DNA from: Methanomicrobiales archaeon
Lineage (GTDB): Archaea > Halobacteriota > Methanomicrobia > Methanomicrobiales > Methanoculleaceae
DNA length: 10,065 nt
Direction of reading: 5' to 3'
NCBI GenBank assembly: GCA_012510335.1
Contig: JAAZIF010000061.1
Span: forward strand, 1-10,065
Positions 1 through 7,506 of this stretch are shown piece after piece. The notes beneath the pieces are model-generated. The model had not been told where the DNA came from, searched no databases, and was given only the letters and a program-made list of their open reading frames with translations. Every line of letters starts with the position of its first letter. The first letter of the stretch is position 1. Both the position numbers and the translations under genes were made by a program.

Positions 1-1902
1 GCGTTCTTTCTCACCGGCATCATCGCCGGCCCCCACGGCCTCGCCTTCATCACGAACCGGGCCGATGTGGAGGTTCTCGCGGAACTGGGTATCATATTCC
101 TCCTCTTCACCATCGGCATGGAACTCTCGCTGAAGAGCTTCCTTGAGATGAAGAGGGGGATGTTCACCGGTGGAATTCTCCAGATCGGCCTGACGATCGG
201 TGTTGTCGCAGTCATAGCGTCAGCCCTGGGCCTCGCCACGCCGGAAGCGATCTTCTTCGGTATGCTCCTTGCCCACACAAGCACCACCGTGATGCTGACC
301 GTCTTCCAGCACCGGGGGGAGGTGGATACGCCGCCGGTGCGCCTCGCACTCGGTATATCGGTCCTCCAGGATCTGAGCACTGTTCCGATGATCCTCGTCG
401 TCCCCATGCTCGGCGGTGTGGGGTCGGCCGGGTTCATCCCGTCTCTCGTCAACTTCGGGATCGGCCTCGTCCTCATCTTGGTCGTCACGGTTAGCGCTCT
501 CTGGATCGTCCCCCGCTTCCTCTACAGGGTCGCAAGCCTCCGGAGCAGGGAACTCTTCCTGATCACCGTCGTCACCCTCTGCCTCGGGACCGCATGGCTC
601 ACCTCCCGTGCCGGCCTCTCCCTTGCCCTCGGGGCCTTCCTCGCCGGGCTGATCATATCGGAGTCCGAGTACAGCAGCGCGGCTCTCTCCACCGTCATTC
701 CTTTCCGCGACATATTCACCAGCTTCTTCTTCGTCTCAGTGGGGATGCTCCTCAATACCGGCTTCTTCGTGGCCCACGCGCTCCCTATCATCGGGATCAT
801 ACTCGGCGCAATCATACTCAAGGCTATAATCGGGGCCGTCGCCGTCCTCCCCGCAGGGGTCTCCCTCCGAAACCTCGTCCTCACCGGGCTTGCCATCGGC
901 CAGATCGGTGAGTTTGCCTTCATCCTCTCAAGGTCGGGGATCGAACACGGTCTGCTCGGCCCCGACCTTGAGCAGGTATTCCTTGCTGTATCCGTCGGGA
1001 CGATGGCGGTCGCTCCGTTCGTCATAGCGTCGGCTCCGGGCGTTACCGCAGCCGTCCGGCGCCTTCCCCTGCCGGACTGGCTCAGGGCACGGGATGCGCC
1101 CCTGAAGGAAGCCCCTGCTGATGGGATGAGGAAGGATCATATCGTCATCGTCGGGTTCGGGCCGATGGGGCGGCATATCGCCGACGCGGCACGTGGCGCG
1201 GACCTACCCTACATAGCGATCGAACTCAACCCGAAGACGGTGCGGGAGGAGCGGAAGAAAGGTGAACCGATCTTCTTTGGCGACGCAATACATGAGAGCG
1301 TCCTCGGCCATGCCGGCGTCGAGGACGCACGTGTGGTTGTCATCACAATCCCGAACGCCGCTACGGCGCGTCAGGTGACGGCGATTGCAAGAAAGATGAA
1401 CCCGGAGTGCGCGATCATCACCCGGACCAGGTACATGGTGGATTCCCTCGCCCTCTACGTAAACGGGGCCGATGATGTGATCTGTGAGGAGTTCGAGACC
1501 GCTGCCGAGATGCTCACGAGGGTTCTGATCAAGTACCCGGTGCCGAAGAGCAAGATCGACAGCCTCGTTGCTTCAATGCGGACCGAACGCTACGAGATGC
1601 TCAGAAAAGCGTCGGAGCAGGTGCCGTCGCTCAGGGATGTCGGGCTGCACCTGGAGAACGCCGAGATATCGATCATCAAGGTGGAAGAGGGCGCCCCGAT
1701 CGCCGGGAAGACCCTGGCCGGGATCGACCTGCGGCGTAAGTACAATGTGACGGTGCTTGCGATCAGGAGGGGGGCGGAGACGCTCTCTGCGCCGGATGGC
1801 GGGACGACGATCGAGGCCGGGGATCTCTGCATACTCATCAATGCCGGGGGGGATGGTGATGCGGAGATCTCCTCACTCTTCCGCCGCGGAACTGGCGGGT
1901 GA
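1..1902 (+). CDS. CPA2-family cation/H+ antiporter with TrkA-N and TrkA-C domains (5' end missing)
   Basis: This is a membrane antiporter exchanging K+ or Na+ for protons. The frame is open from base 1, and the first visible residues include the GPHGL motif typical of the first helices of KefB/CPA2 proteins, so the GTG at 67 is not the true start and only a short N-terminal piece is missing. About ten hydrophobic helices run to roughly base 1060. The Gln-Asp pair typical of CPA2 transporters (QDLSTVP) is at 367-387, and QIGEFAFIL at 901-927. A Rossmann TrkA-N domain follows, with GFGPMG at 1153-1170 and an acidic residue after the second strand (Glu at 1222), which suggests NAD(H) binding. 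A TrkA-C ligand-binding domain lies at about 1657-1890. The architecture implies gating by a nucleotide or other small ligand. The transported ion cannot be told from sequence. The gene converges on the PspC gene. Confidence 0.9.
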   Translation, partial: AFFLTGIIAGPHGLAFITNRADVEVLAELGIIFLLFTIGMELSLKSFLEMKRGMFTGGILQIGLTIGVVAVIASALGLATPEAIFFGMLLAHTSTTVMLTVFQHRGEVDTPPVRLALGISVLQDLSTVPMILVVPMLGGVGSAGFIPSLVNFGIGLVLILVVTVSALWIVPRFLYRVASLRSRELFLITVVTLCLGTAWLTSRAGLSLALGAFLAGLIISESEYSSAALSTVIPFRDIFTSFFFVSVGMLLNTGFFVAHALPIIGIILGAIILKAIIGAVAVLPAGVSLRNLVLTGLAIGQIGEFAFILSRSGIEHGLLGPDLEQVFLAVSVGTMAVAPFVIASAPGVTAAVRRLPLPDWLRARDAPLKEAPADGMRKDHIVIVGFGPMGRHIADAARGADLPYIAIELNPKTVREERKKGEPIFFGDAIHESVLGHAGVEDARVVVITIPNAATARQVTAIARKMNPECAIITRTRYMVDSLALYVNGADDVICEEFETAAEMLTRVLIKYPVPKSKIDSLVASMRTERYEMLRKASEQVPSLRDVGLHLENAEISIIKVEEGAPIAGKTLAGIDLRRKYNVTVLAIRRGAETLSAPDGGTTIEAGDLCILINAGGDGDAEISSLFRRGTGG

Positions 1903-1972
1903 GGCACGGGCCACTCACCCCCGGCCGGTGTGATCGCATAACCCCGGTACACTTACACAGGTGCGGATAGCC

Positions 1973-1977
1973 TTTTT
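1973..1977 (+). terminator. Candidate T-run terminator of the antiporter gene
   Basis: A run of five T lies about 70 bases past the antiporter stop, in the 94-base space between two convergent genes. Archaeal RNA polymerase can terminate at T-rich runs without a strong hairpin, and none is evident here. The run is short, so this is weak support. Confidence 0.25.
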
Positions 1978-1996
1978 GCCGGAGACCGGGACGGGG

Positions 1997-2209
1997 TCAG
2001 GCGCTTACATCCTGGAGCGCCTCCCCGCTCTGAGGTAGGATGAGCCAGGCCAGGCCGTAGGCGACGATGCCGGGGACAAAACCCGTGGCCACGGTGATGA
2101 AGGCCCAGATCACCCTGATGATGTTCGGGTCGACCCTGAAATACTCCCCGATGCCGCCGCATATCCCGGCGATCCACCGGTCGGTTGTTGAACGGTACAG
2201 TCTCTTCAT
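1997..2209 (-). CDS. PspC-domain membrane miniprotein
   Basis: A protein of 70 residues consisting almost entirely of one PspC domain. It shows the basic N-terminus (KRLYRS), the glycine-rich ICGGIGEYF segment at about residues 16-24, the VDPNIIRVIW signature at about 26-35, and a hydrophobic span from about 30 to 58 ending in LILPQ. In bacteria PspC is part of the phage-shock membrane-stress response; archaeal single-domain homologues are common but their role is not settled, so only a membrane association is inferred. The start could be the ATG at 2209 or the GTG immediately before it (2212); no strong Shine-Dalgarno sequence distinguishes them. It lies 65-68 bases downstream of recQ on the same strand and may share its transcript, although no functional link is obvious. 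Confidence 0.85.
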   Translation of the reverse strand: MKRLYRSTTDRWIAGICGGIGEYFRVDPNIIRVIWAFITVATGFVPGIVAYGLAWLILPQSGEALQDVSA

Positions 2210-2277
2210 CACATCCCGCTCACGCTGTCATGCACAATAGATGTTTCGCCGGATGCGGGGACTTGAGCTTCCGGTGC

Positions 2278-3498
2278 TCAGGGCACGAAGGAGGGGTTGC
2301 AGATGTCGCAGCCGCTACAGGGGAGCTTCTCGAACCGCTCCCCGAAGTACTCGAGGATCTTCTGCCTCCGGCACCCCTCCGTAGCGCTGCAGTAGCTCAC
2401 CATCTTCTGCAGCTTTGTGCGTGCAACCTCGCGCCGGAACTCGGAGGGGAGGTCGCGGTCGATAAGGGATCTCAGGCGTTTTGCATCGTCCTTGTGGTAG
2501 AAGAGGATGCAGTCGCTCTCGCCCCCGTCTCTCCCCGCCCGGCCGCTCTCCTGGTAATAGGTCTCGATCGTCTCTGGCATATCATGGTGTATGACGAACC
2601 TGACGTCCGGTTTATCGATGCCCATGCCAAACGCGCTCGTTGCGGAGACGACCCGAACCCTCCCGGTCATGAAGAGGTCATGCGTCCGCGCCCGGGCCGC
2701 CGCCGTCATACCGGCGTGGTAGGGAAGAGCAGAAATTCCATCCGCCCGGAGCCGGACTGCAAGCGTCTCTGCTCCATCCCTCGTTGCGGCGTATATGATC
2801 CCGGCCTCCCCCCTCCTGCCCTGCAGGTAGCCACGGAGGCGCTCGTATGTGTTCTCTTCCTTCTGGATGACAGCATACCTCAGGTTCTCCCGGTTGAAAC
2901 TCCCGATATAGACCTCGGGGTTGTTGAGGTTTAGCTGCCGCGCTATGTCGTCGCGGACGTCCGGCGTCGCGGTCGCTGTCAGGGCAGCCATGGGTACCTG
3001 CGGGAACTGCCCTTTCAGGATCCGGAGCGTTCGATACTCCGGCCGGAACTGGTGCCCCCACATCGATATGCAGTGTGCTTCATCGACCGCGATGAGCGAT
3101 ACGGTGAGGGGCGCGATTAAGGTGAGGAAGTCGTTGCTGACAGCCTTCTCAGGCGAGACATAGAGGATCTGAACGGCGTTCTCCCTGAGTTCCGAGTGGA
3201 TCCGCCGTGTTGCCGTGTAGGAGCAGGAGGAGTTCAGCGCTTCCGCAGAGATCCCGCGGACCTGCAGGTCGTCGACCTGATCTTTCATAAGGGCGATGAG
3301 GGGGGATACAACGATCGTCACGCCATCGCCCATAAGCGCGGGGATCTGGTGGCATAGCGACTTCCCCTCTCCGGTCGCGAGCACCGCGAGGACGTCGCGC
3401 CCGTCGAGGAGATCGCGGATGATCTCCTGCTGGTAAGGCCGAAACGCCGTATGCCCAAAGTAGCGCTGCAGGATGAGGTACAGGCGATCCATCGCCAT
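2278..3498 (-). CDS. recQ: RecQ-family ATP-dependent DNA helicase, short form
   Basis: A 3'-5' DNA helicase for repair and recombination, 406 residues. Superfamily 2 motifs are in order: FRPYQ (19-23), Walker A ATGEGKS (41-47, Lys46), VSPLIALMKDQV (64-75), DEAH box (139-142), the aromatic-rich loop WGHQFRPEY (147-155), TATATP (174-179), AFGMGIDKPDVRF (289-301) and YQESGRAGRDG (315-325). The RecQ zinc site is formed by Cys376, Cys394, Cys397 and Cys400. The protein stops six residues later, so the winged-helix half of the RQC region and the HRDC domain found in E. coli RecQ (about 610 residues) are absent. Walker A has Glu where most RecQ have Gly, and the loop has Gln for the usual Asp. The ATG at 3498 was chosen because the motif-0 region follows at normal distance. 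A purine-rich GGCGGAG lies about 10 bases upstream, but a leaderless start is also possible. Confidence 0.93.
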   Translation of the reverse strand: MAMDRLYLILQRYFGHTAFRPYQQEIIRDLLDGRDVLAVLATGEGKSLCHQIPALMGDGVTIVVSPLIALMKDQVDDLQVRGISAEALNSSCSYTATRRIHSELRENAVQILYVSPEKAVSNDFLTLIAPLTVSLIAVDEAHCISMWGHQFRPEYRTLRILKGQFPQVPMAALTATATPDVRDDIARQLNLNNPEVYIGSFNRENLRYAVIQKEENTYERLRGYLQGRRGEAGIIYAATRDGAETLAVRLRADGISALPYHAGMTAAARARTHDLFMTGRVRVVSATSAFGMGIDKPDVRFVIHHDMPETIETYYQESGRAGRDGGESDCILFYHKDDAKRLRSLIDRDLPSEFRREVARTKLQKMVSYCSATEGCRRQKILEYFGERFEKLPCSGCDICNPSFVP

Positions 3499-3689
3499 AA
3501 ATATTGGCGCTCCGCCGGCATAGTATCTTCGCAGGATGAAGATCCGGCAGAGCCAGACCTCTATCCGTCTGCGGGTTTGAGGCCGCTTTAACCTGTGCAG
3601 GCATGCGGCAGCCTTGATTTACGTGCAAAAGGGGCTGTCCCGGGAATACCCTGCCGGCAGATAGAGCTCCGGGCGATCCAGAACACCCC
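3499..3689. other. Intergenic stretch between the amidohydrolase gene and recQ
   Basis: A space of 191 bases between two minus-strand genes. I see no convincing gene in any frame. On the minus strand a TTTT stretch near 3628 could end the amidohydrolase transcript, and GATACTAT at 3520-3527 lies about 25 bases before the recQ ATG, where a TATA box for a leaderless recQ transcript would sit. Both are weak matches. No repeat or tRNA-like fold was noticed. Confidence 0.35.
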
Positions 3690-4622
3690 TCAGCCTGAGA
3701 TCTCCTCCCAGAACCCGGTGGTGGCTGAGAGGATCCTCATTTTGAGTTCGGCAACCCGTGCCTCATCGACCTGGTGGGTCTCAGGATCGATGTAATCTTC
3801 GGTCTCGTAGAGGTCGCGGTTTATCTCGATCTGGATCCAGGGGGTTCTCGTCCGCCGGTGGTGTGCAACCGTTATGAACCCGCCCCTGAAAGGGTCGTTC
3901 ATCAAAACCCGCCCTTCTCCATCAAACTCCGCCTGAAACGACCGGGCGAGGGCCGAGAGCCACTCCGGGGGGCAGGTCACGAGCCCCCCCTTCCGGAGAG
4001 GCCTCCCGTTTTTATCCCCCCTGTTGCTCAGGCAGAAGAGCGGGCGCAGACGTCCGGCATCCCTCCTGACTGGAGGTGATGCCGGCAGCATGCTGTGACA
4101 GTCGAAGGCGACTTCTATGGGCCGGGTATCGATGAGATCGGCCAACCGGTTATGGAACGGGAAGTAGTATCTCTGCAGGAGAATCCCTATCAACTCCTTC
4201 CCCGGCACGAACCCCCTCCGGAAGACGGGAGTTCCGTCCTGAGTGATCACCTTGACCACGCCGTCCTGGGTCCGCGGCGGATACTCATAGGGTGCCCGGT
4301 TGGTATCGACAAATATACGGGAGACCTCAAAATCGACCAGGGCCTCCGCTGTATCATCAAACCCGTATATGAGGCGGGTATGGGGATCGCTATTGAAGAG
4401 TATCTCCCGCCGCGAGAGGTTTATGAGGCCGCGGACCTCGGGCGGAACAGAGATACCGCCGTGGGGGATGGAGAAGAGGAACGGGTAGCGGCCATTCAAC
4501 CTCTCTTCCCTCCCGCCCGGCGCTTCCAGGAACTTATGCTCATGCTCCTCCTGATAGTATGGGGTCAGCTCGATACAAAAGAGCATCGGCCGCGAGGTAT
4601 CCGGTTCCGGCAGGATATGCAT
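3690..4622 (-). CDS. N-formylglutamate amidohydrolase family protein
   Basis: A predicted cytosolic metal-dependent hydrolase of 310 residues that releases formate from an N-formyl amino acid, classically N-formyl-L-glutamate in one histidine-degradation route (HutG type). Family motifs seen are IPHGG (52-56), SDPHT (78-82), SRIFVDTNR (101-109), FDCHSM (173-178), FRGGFIT (245-251) and QIEINRDLY (264-272). The histidines and acidic residues in the first and fourth motifs are the likely metal and catalytic residues. There is no signal peptide. No other histidine-utilisation gene is in the window, so the substrate is uncertain; other N-formyl or N-acyl amino acids are possible. The start at 4622 has little Shine-Dalgarno support, and an internal Met at residue 13 is an alternative. 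The gene is divergent from a sodium-coupled amino-acid-type transporter 45 bases away, which suggests a shared control region and perhaps a shared substrate. Confidence 0.88.
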   Translation of the reverse strand: MHILPEPDTSRPMLFCIELTPYYQEEHEHKFLEAPGGREERLNGRYPFLFSIPHGGISVPPEVRGLINLSRREILFNSDPHTRLIYGFDDTAEALVDFEVSRIFVDTNRAPYEYPPRTQDGVVKVITQDGTPVFRRGFVPGKELIGILLQRYYFPFHNRLADLIDTRPIEVAFDCHSMLPASPPVRRDAGRLRPLFCLSNRGDKNGRPLRKGGLVTCPPEWLSALARSFQAEFDGEGRVLMNDPFRGGFITVAHHRRTRTPWIQIEINRDLYETEDYIDPETHQVDEARVAELKMRILSATTGFWEEISG

Positions 4623-4667
4623 TTATCTCTGCGGGGTGATTGGGTATTGCGAGGTGAAAGGGGCAGG
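4619..4667. promoter_or_regulatory. Compact divergent control region between amidohydrolase and NSS transporter
   Basis: Only 45 bases separate the two start codons. On the plus strand an AT-rich GCATTTATC element at 4619-4627, overlapping the amidohydrolase start codon, sits about 25 bases before a possible transporter transcript start near 4648. On the minus strand GCAATACCC near 4644-4652 is correctly placed for a leaderless amidohydrolase transcript. Neither is a strong TATA match. If both are real, the two promoters overlap and cannot be occupied independently. Confidence 0.3.
4651..4657 (+). promoter_or_regulatory. Ribosome binding site fixing the NSS transporter start
   Basis: GAGGTGA matches the archaeal Shine-Dalgarno consensus and lies 10 bases before the ATG at 4668. 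The reading frame is open for another 191 codons upstream, but that stretch is antisense to the amidohydrolase gene. This site and the family alignment both place the true start at 4668. Confidence 0.75.
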
Positions 4668-5975
4668 ATGAGAGGAGATGCGGGAAGGGAGCGATGGTCA
4701 TCGGCTCTGGGCTTTATAATTGCAAGCATCGGGTCGGCGGTAGGGATCGGGAACATCTGGCGGTTCCCCTACATTGTGGGTGCTAACGGCGGCGGCGCGT
4801 TCCTGATCCCCTACCTGATCTCGGTCTTCCTCTTCGGCCTTCCCCTGATGATGCTCGAGTTCGCCATCGGGCGCAGCACCGGGAGTTCGGTGGTCTCCGC
4901 TTTCAAGTCCATACGGGATCGCCTCTCTTTTGCGGGCATCGCCGTCGCCATCGTCGCAAGCCTTGTAGTCAGTTACTACCTCGTGATCACGAGCTGGGTG
5001 CTCGCCTACGCCCTCTTCTTTGCCACTAACCGGCCGATGGACTTTGGTGCATTCACAGGTTCTTATATACCGCTCGTCTTCTTCCTCCTCTCCGGGATAG
5101 CCGTCTTTTTGACGGTTCGCTCCGGGGTCAGGGAGGGAATCGAGAGGGTCTCCCGGATCCTCATCCCGGTTCTCGTCGTGATCCTCCTCTTCCTTGTGGT
5201 CTTTGCGCTCACCCAGCCCGGGGCTCCGGATGGGATCGCGTTCTACCTCTCTCCCGACTACTCAAGGCTCTCCGACCCGACCGTCTGGACCGCGGCGTTC
5301 GGGCAGGCCTTTTTCTCGCTCTCGGTAGGCATGGGCGTTATGCTCACCTACGGGAGTTACCTGGAAGGGGGGAACCTCTTCCGGAACGCCTCCGTCATCG
5401 CCGTCGCTGATGTGCTGATCGCGATACTTGCCGGATTCGTGATCTTCCCCCTGGTCTTCACCGCCGGCCTCGACCCTGCATCCGGGGTGAACCTTGCGTT
5501 CATCACCCTGCCCGCAGTCTTTCTCGAGATGCGGTTCGGCATGCTCCTCGGGGCGCTCTTCTTTGCGATGCTCTTTGCCGCGGCGCTCACGTCCGCGGTC
5601 TCCATGCTCGAGGTTCCGGTAGCTGTCATGATAGATTCACGCGGCTACTCCCGGAAGCGTGCAACGCTCCTCGTCACCGGCGTGATCATGCTCCTCGGTC
5701 TCCCGTCAGCCCTCAGCTACACGGCCCTGGATCTCAGACTCTTCGGGTCTCTCCTCCTCGACCTGAGCGATTACATCTTCGGGACGGTCGGACTCATCAT
5801 CGCCGGGCTGATCATATGCATGGTCGGCGGATGGTATATGGACCGTGCCCGGATCTGTGAGGAGCTCGGCGGGTGTGAGTGGCAGCAGAGAGCCTATCTG
5901 GTACTCATCCGCTACTGCGTTCCGGCGGTTCTGGCGATCACGCTGCTCGCAACCCTGATCCAGGCCGGAGGATGA
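4668..5975 (+). CDS. Sodium-dependent transporter, neurotransmitter:sodium symporter (NSS/SNF) family
   Basis: An inner-membrane Na+-coupled importer with the LeuT fold, 435 residues and about 11 helices, shorter than LeuT (about 510). TM1 carries IGSAVGIGNIWRFP (21-34), with Asn29 at the LeuT Asn27 Na1 position, followed by NGGGAF (40-45). TM3 has SYYLVITSW, with Tyr104 at the substrate-binding Tyr108 position. TM6 has FFSLSVGMG (215-223), where LeuT Phe253, Thr254 and Phe259 become Phe, Ser and Met. TM8 has LTSAVSM with Thr308 and Ser309 at the Na2 site. Asp248 in TM7 is placed as the carboxylate that replaces chloride in prokaryotic members, so transport is probably chloride-independent. 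Substrates in this family are amino acids or related amines; the exact one is not readable. It converges on the SSS symporter gene with 13 bases between stop codons. Confidence 0.92.
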   Translation: MRGDAGRERWSSALGFIIASIGSAVGIGNIWRFPYIVGANGGGAFLIPYLISVFLFGLPLMMLEFAIGRSTGSSVVSAFKSIRDRLSFAGIAVAIVASLVVSYYLVITSWVLAYALFFATNRPMDFGAFTGSYIPLVFFLLSGIAVFLTVRSGVREGIERVSRILIPVLVVILLFLVVFALTQPGAPDGIAFYLSPDYSRLSDPTVWTAAFGQAFFSLSVGMGVMLTYGSYLEGGNLFRNASVIAVADVLIAILAGFVIFPLVFTAGLDPASGVNLAFITLPAVFLEMRFGMLLGALFFAMLFAAALTSAVSMLEVPVAVMIDSRGYSRKRATLLVTGVIMLLGLPSALSYTALDLRLFGSLLLDLSDYIFGTVGLIIAGLIICMVGGWYMDRARICEELGGCEWQQRAYLVLIRYCVPAVLAITLLATLIQAGG

Positions 5976-5980
5976 GCGGT

Positions 5981-5985
5981 AAAAA
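5981..5985 (-). terminator. Candidate T-run terminator of the SSS symporter gene
   Basis: Read on the minus strand, five T occur three bases after the symporter TAA, in the 13-base gap to the convergent NSS gene. This fits a short archaeal T-run terminator. No hairpin is visible. Confidence 0.35.
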
Positions 5986-5988
5986 GAG

Positions 5989-7506
5989 TTACTCAGACTG
6001 GATGAACCAGCCGGTCTGAGTGTTGTCGAGTGTATCGCTGGAGTTTGAGGCGGTCAGAAGGCTGATGGCAATCATCAGAATGGCCGATACCACGAGCGCG
6101 TAGAGGCTGAAATGCACCGGGAGCGACGCCACAAACTGGTGCCAGTAGCCGAAGATTGCAGCCGCGGCAAGCCCACCCGCCATGCTCGCGATCGCTCCTT
6201 CCCTGGTAGCGCCGCGCCAGTAGAGTCCGGCGATGAGCGGAACCGCAAAAGTCGAGAGCATGACCCCGATGCCCATCCAGATCAACCACGCGAGCATCGA
6301 AGGCGGGTTGATGGCGAGCAGGAGCGTACCACCGGCCCCGATGATGATCGCGATCTTCGAGACGAGGAGAACCTCCTTGTCGGGCGCCGAGGGGCGGAGG
6401 ATGTTTTTGTAGATATCCCATGCAAATGAGGTTCCGACGGTGAGCATTAGCCGGTCGGTCGTCGACATAACCGCTGCAAGGACGATCACAGCAAATAGCG
6501 CCCAGAGTGCCACGCTCGGCATTGCATGCTCAACACCGACTATGAAGGCATAGTCCTGTGCGTTCACAGCCTCGGGGAGTACAAGCACTCCCTCCTCGAC
6601 GAGTGATCGCACGGCAAATCCTGTGAACTTCACAAGGAACATGACTGCCGCGTAGATCGCAAACGCTATGAGCGGCGCCCATTTGAAGTAACGAGCCTCT
6701 TTTGCGGCCAGGACGTTGTTGATGACATGCGGCGCGCAGGCGAGGCCGACCATCAGGAGTATGCCGAACGAGACAAGGAACTCCGGCGTCGCATAGGCAT
6801 ACGAGGCGTATGGCGGGCTCGGGTACCAGGGTTCGACGAAGTTCGGATCGATCCCGGCGAGCACGGTGTCGATGTGGACAAGTCCGCCGGCGCTGGCAAT
6901 GACGGGGGGAGCCATCAGGAGAATGCCGATGATCAGGATCCCGCCCTGGAACAGGGTGGTCCAGGATACGGCGTAGAGCCCCCCGACGACCGTGTAGGCG
7001 GTGATGATGACCCCGGCGATGATCAGCGCTTCCCAATGCGTGATGCCAAAGAGCCAGACAAGCACGATGCTGATCGCGGCGTACTGGCCCACCAGGTAGA
7101 TCAATGAGACGACGATGCCTGCAACGGCCGAGAGCCCACGGAGCGCCCGCGGACTCTCGAATCTCTCTGCAAGGTAGTCCTGGATGGTCATGTAGCCCCG
7201 CTTCTTTCCGATGGCCTGGAGCTTGACCCCGAAGACTATGATGCAGAACGAAGCCGAGAGCGGGACGAAGATCTGCTCCCATATACCGGGCCATCCTGAG
7301 TTGTAGCCGAACCCGCTGACGCCGAGCAGAGTCATGCCGCTACAGATGGAGCAGACGATCAGGATCGTGAAGACCCAGAAACCAAGCGACCTCCCGGCCA
7401 GGATGTAGTCTTCGGTGTTATGGATCTTCTTTGAGGCCCAGCTCCCTATGCCGATGAGCACGACAAAGTAGATCCCGATCAGTGCAAATGTTAGCAGGTC
7501 CGCCAT
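5989..7506 (-). CDS. Sodium:solute symporter (SSS/PutP-like family)
   Basis: A Na+-coupled importer of 505 residues with about 13 predicted helices, the usual SSS length. The N-terminal DYILAGRSLGFW (33-44) matches the PutP-like segment, and GGLYAVSWTTLFQG (175-188) the SSS signature. TM8 AAVMSTTDRLML has Ser348 and Thr349 at the PutP Ser340/Thr341 Na2 site. In TM1 of the core fold the PutP Asp55 position is Ile54 (SICSG instead of SDMSG), so the Na+ site is not identical to PutP and proline should not be assumed as substrate. An extracellular-type loop at about 220-240 is rich in Pro, Tyr and Ser. Its ATG abuts the TGA of the small upstream gene and has a strong ribosome binding site inside that gene, so the two are almost certainly cotranscribed and translationally coupled. 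Confidence 0.92.
   Translation of the reverse strand: MADLLTFALIGIYFVVLIGIGSWASKKIHNTEDYILAGRSLGFWVFTILIVCSICSGMTLLGVSGFGYNSGWPGIWEQIFVPLSASFCIIVFGVKLQAIGKKRGYMTIQDYLAERFESPRALRGLSAVAGIVVSLIYLVGQYAAISIVLVWLFGITHWEALIIAGVIITAYTVVGGLYAVSWTTLFQGGILIIGILLMAPPVIASAGGLVHIDTVLAGIDPNFVEPWYPSPPYASYAYATPEFLVSFGILLMVGLACAPHVINNVLAAKEARYFKWAPLIAFAIYAAVMFLVKFTGFAVRSLVEEGVLVLPEAVNAQDYAFIVGVEHAMPSVALWALFAVIVLAAVMSTTDRLMLTVGTSFAWDIYKNILRPSAPDKEVLLVSKIAIIIGAGGTLLLAINPPSMLAWLIWMGIGVMLSTFAVPLIAGLYWRGATREGAIASMAGGLAAAAIFGYWHQFVASLPVHFSLYALVVSAILMIAISLLTASNSSDTLDNTQTGWFIQSE

Noticed and set aside
1921..1928. CCGGCCGG palindrome in the convergent gap after the antiporter gene
   Set aside because: Short GC palindromes are expected by chance in this GC-rich sequence and there is no adjacent T-run that would make it a terminator.
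1953..2177. 74-codon minus-strand ORF overlapping the PspC gene
   Set aside because: It is a different frame of the PspC gene with an Arg/His-rich meaningless product; the PspC frame has the family signature.
2185..2934. 249-codon plus-strand ORF opposite recQ
   Set aside because: It is antisense to recQ, shows no domain and has proline- and alanine-rich low-information composition; the recQ frame carries all helicase motifs.
3595..3795. 66-codon plus-strand ORF at the recQ-amidohydrolase gap
   Set aside because: Half of it is antisense to the amidohydrolase C-terminus, it lacks a ribosome binding site, and no similarity is recognisable.
4095..4667. 191-codon open extension upstream of the NSS transporter in the same frame
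   Set aside because: It is antisense to the well-supported amidohydrolase gene, has no NSS similarity, and a good ribosome binding site plus the family N-terminus place the start at 4668.
6530..7294. 254-codon minus-strand ORF inside the SSS symporter gene
   Set aside because: It is an out-of-frame shadow rich in Arg, His and Gly, without hydrophobic periodicity or domains; the overlapping symporter frame is clearly real.
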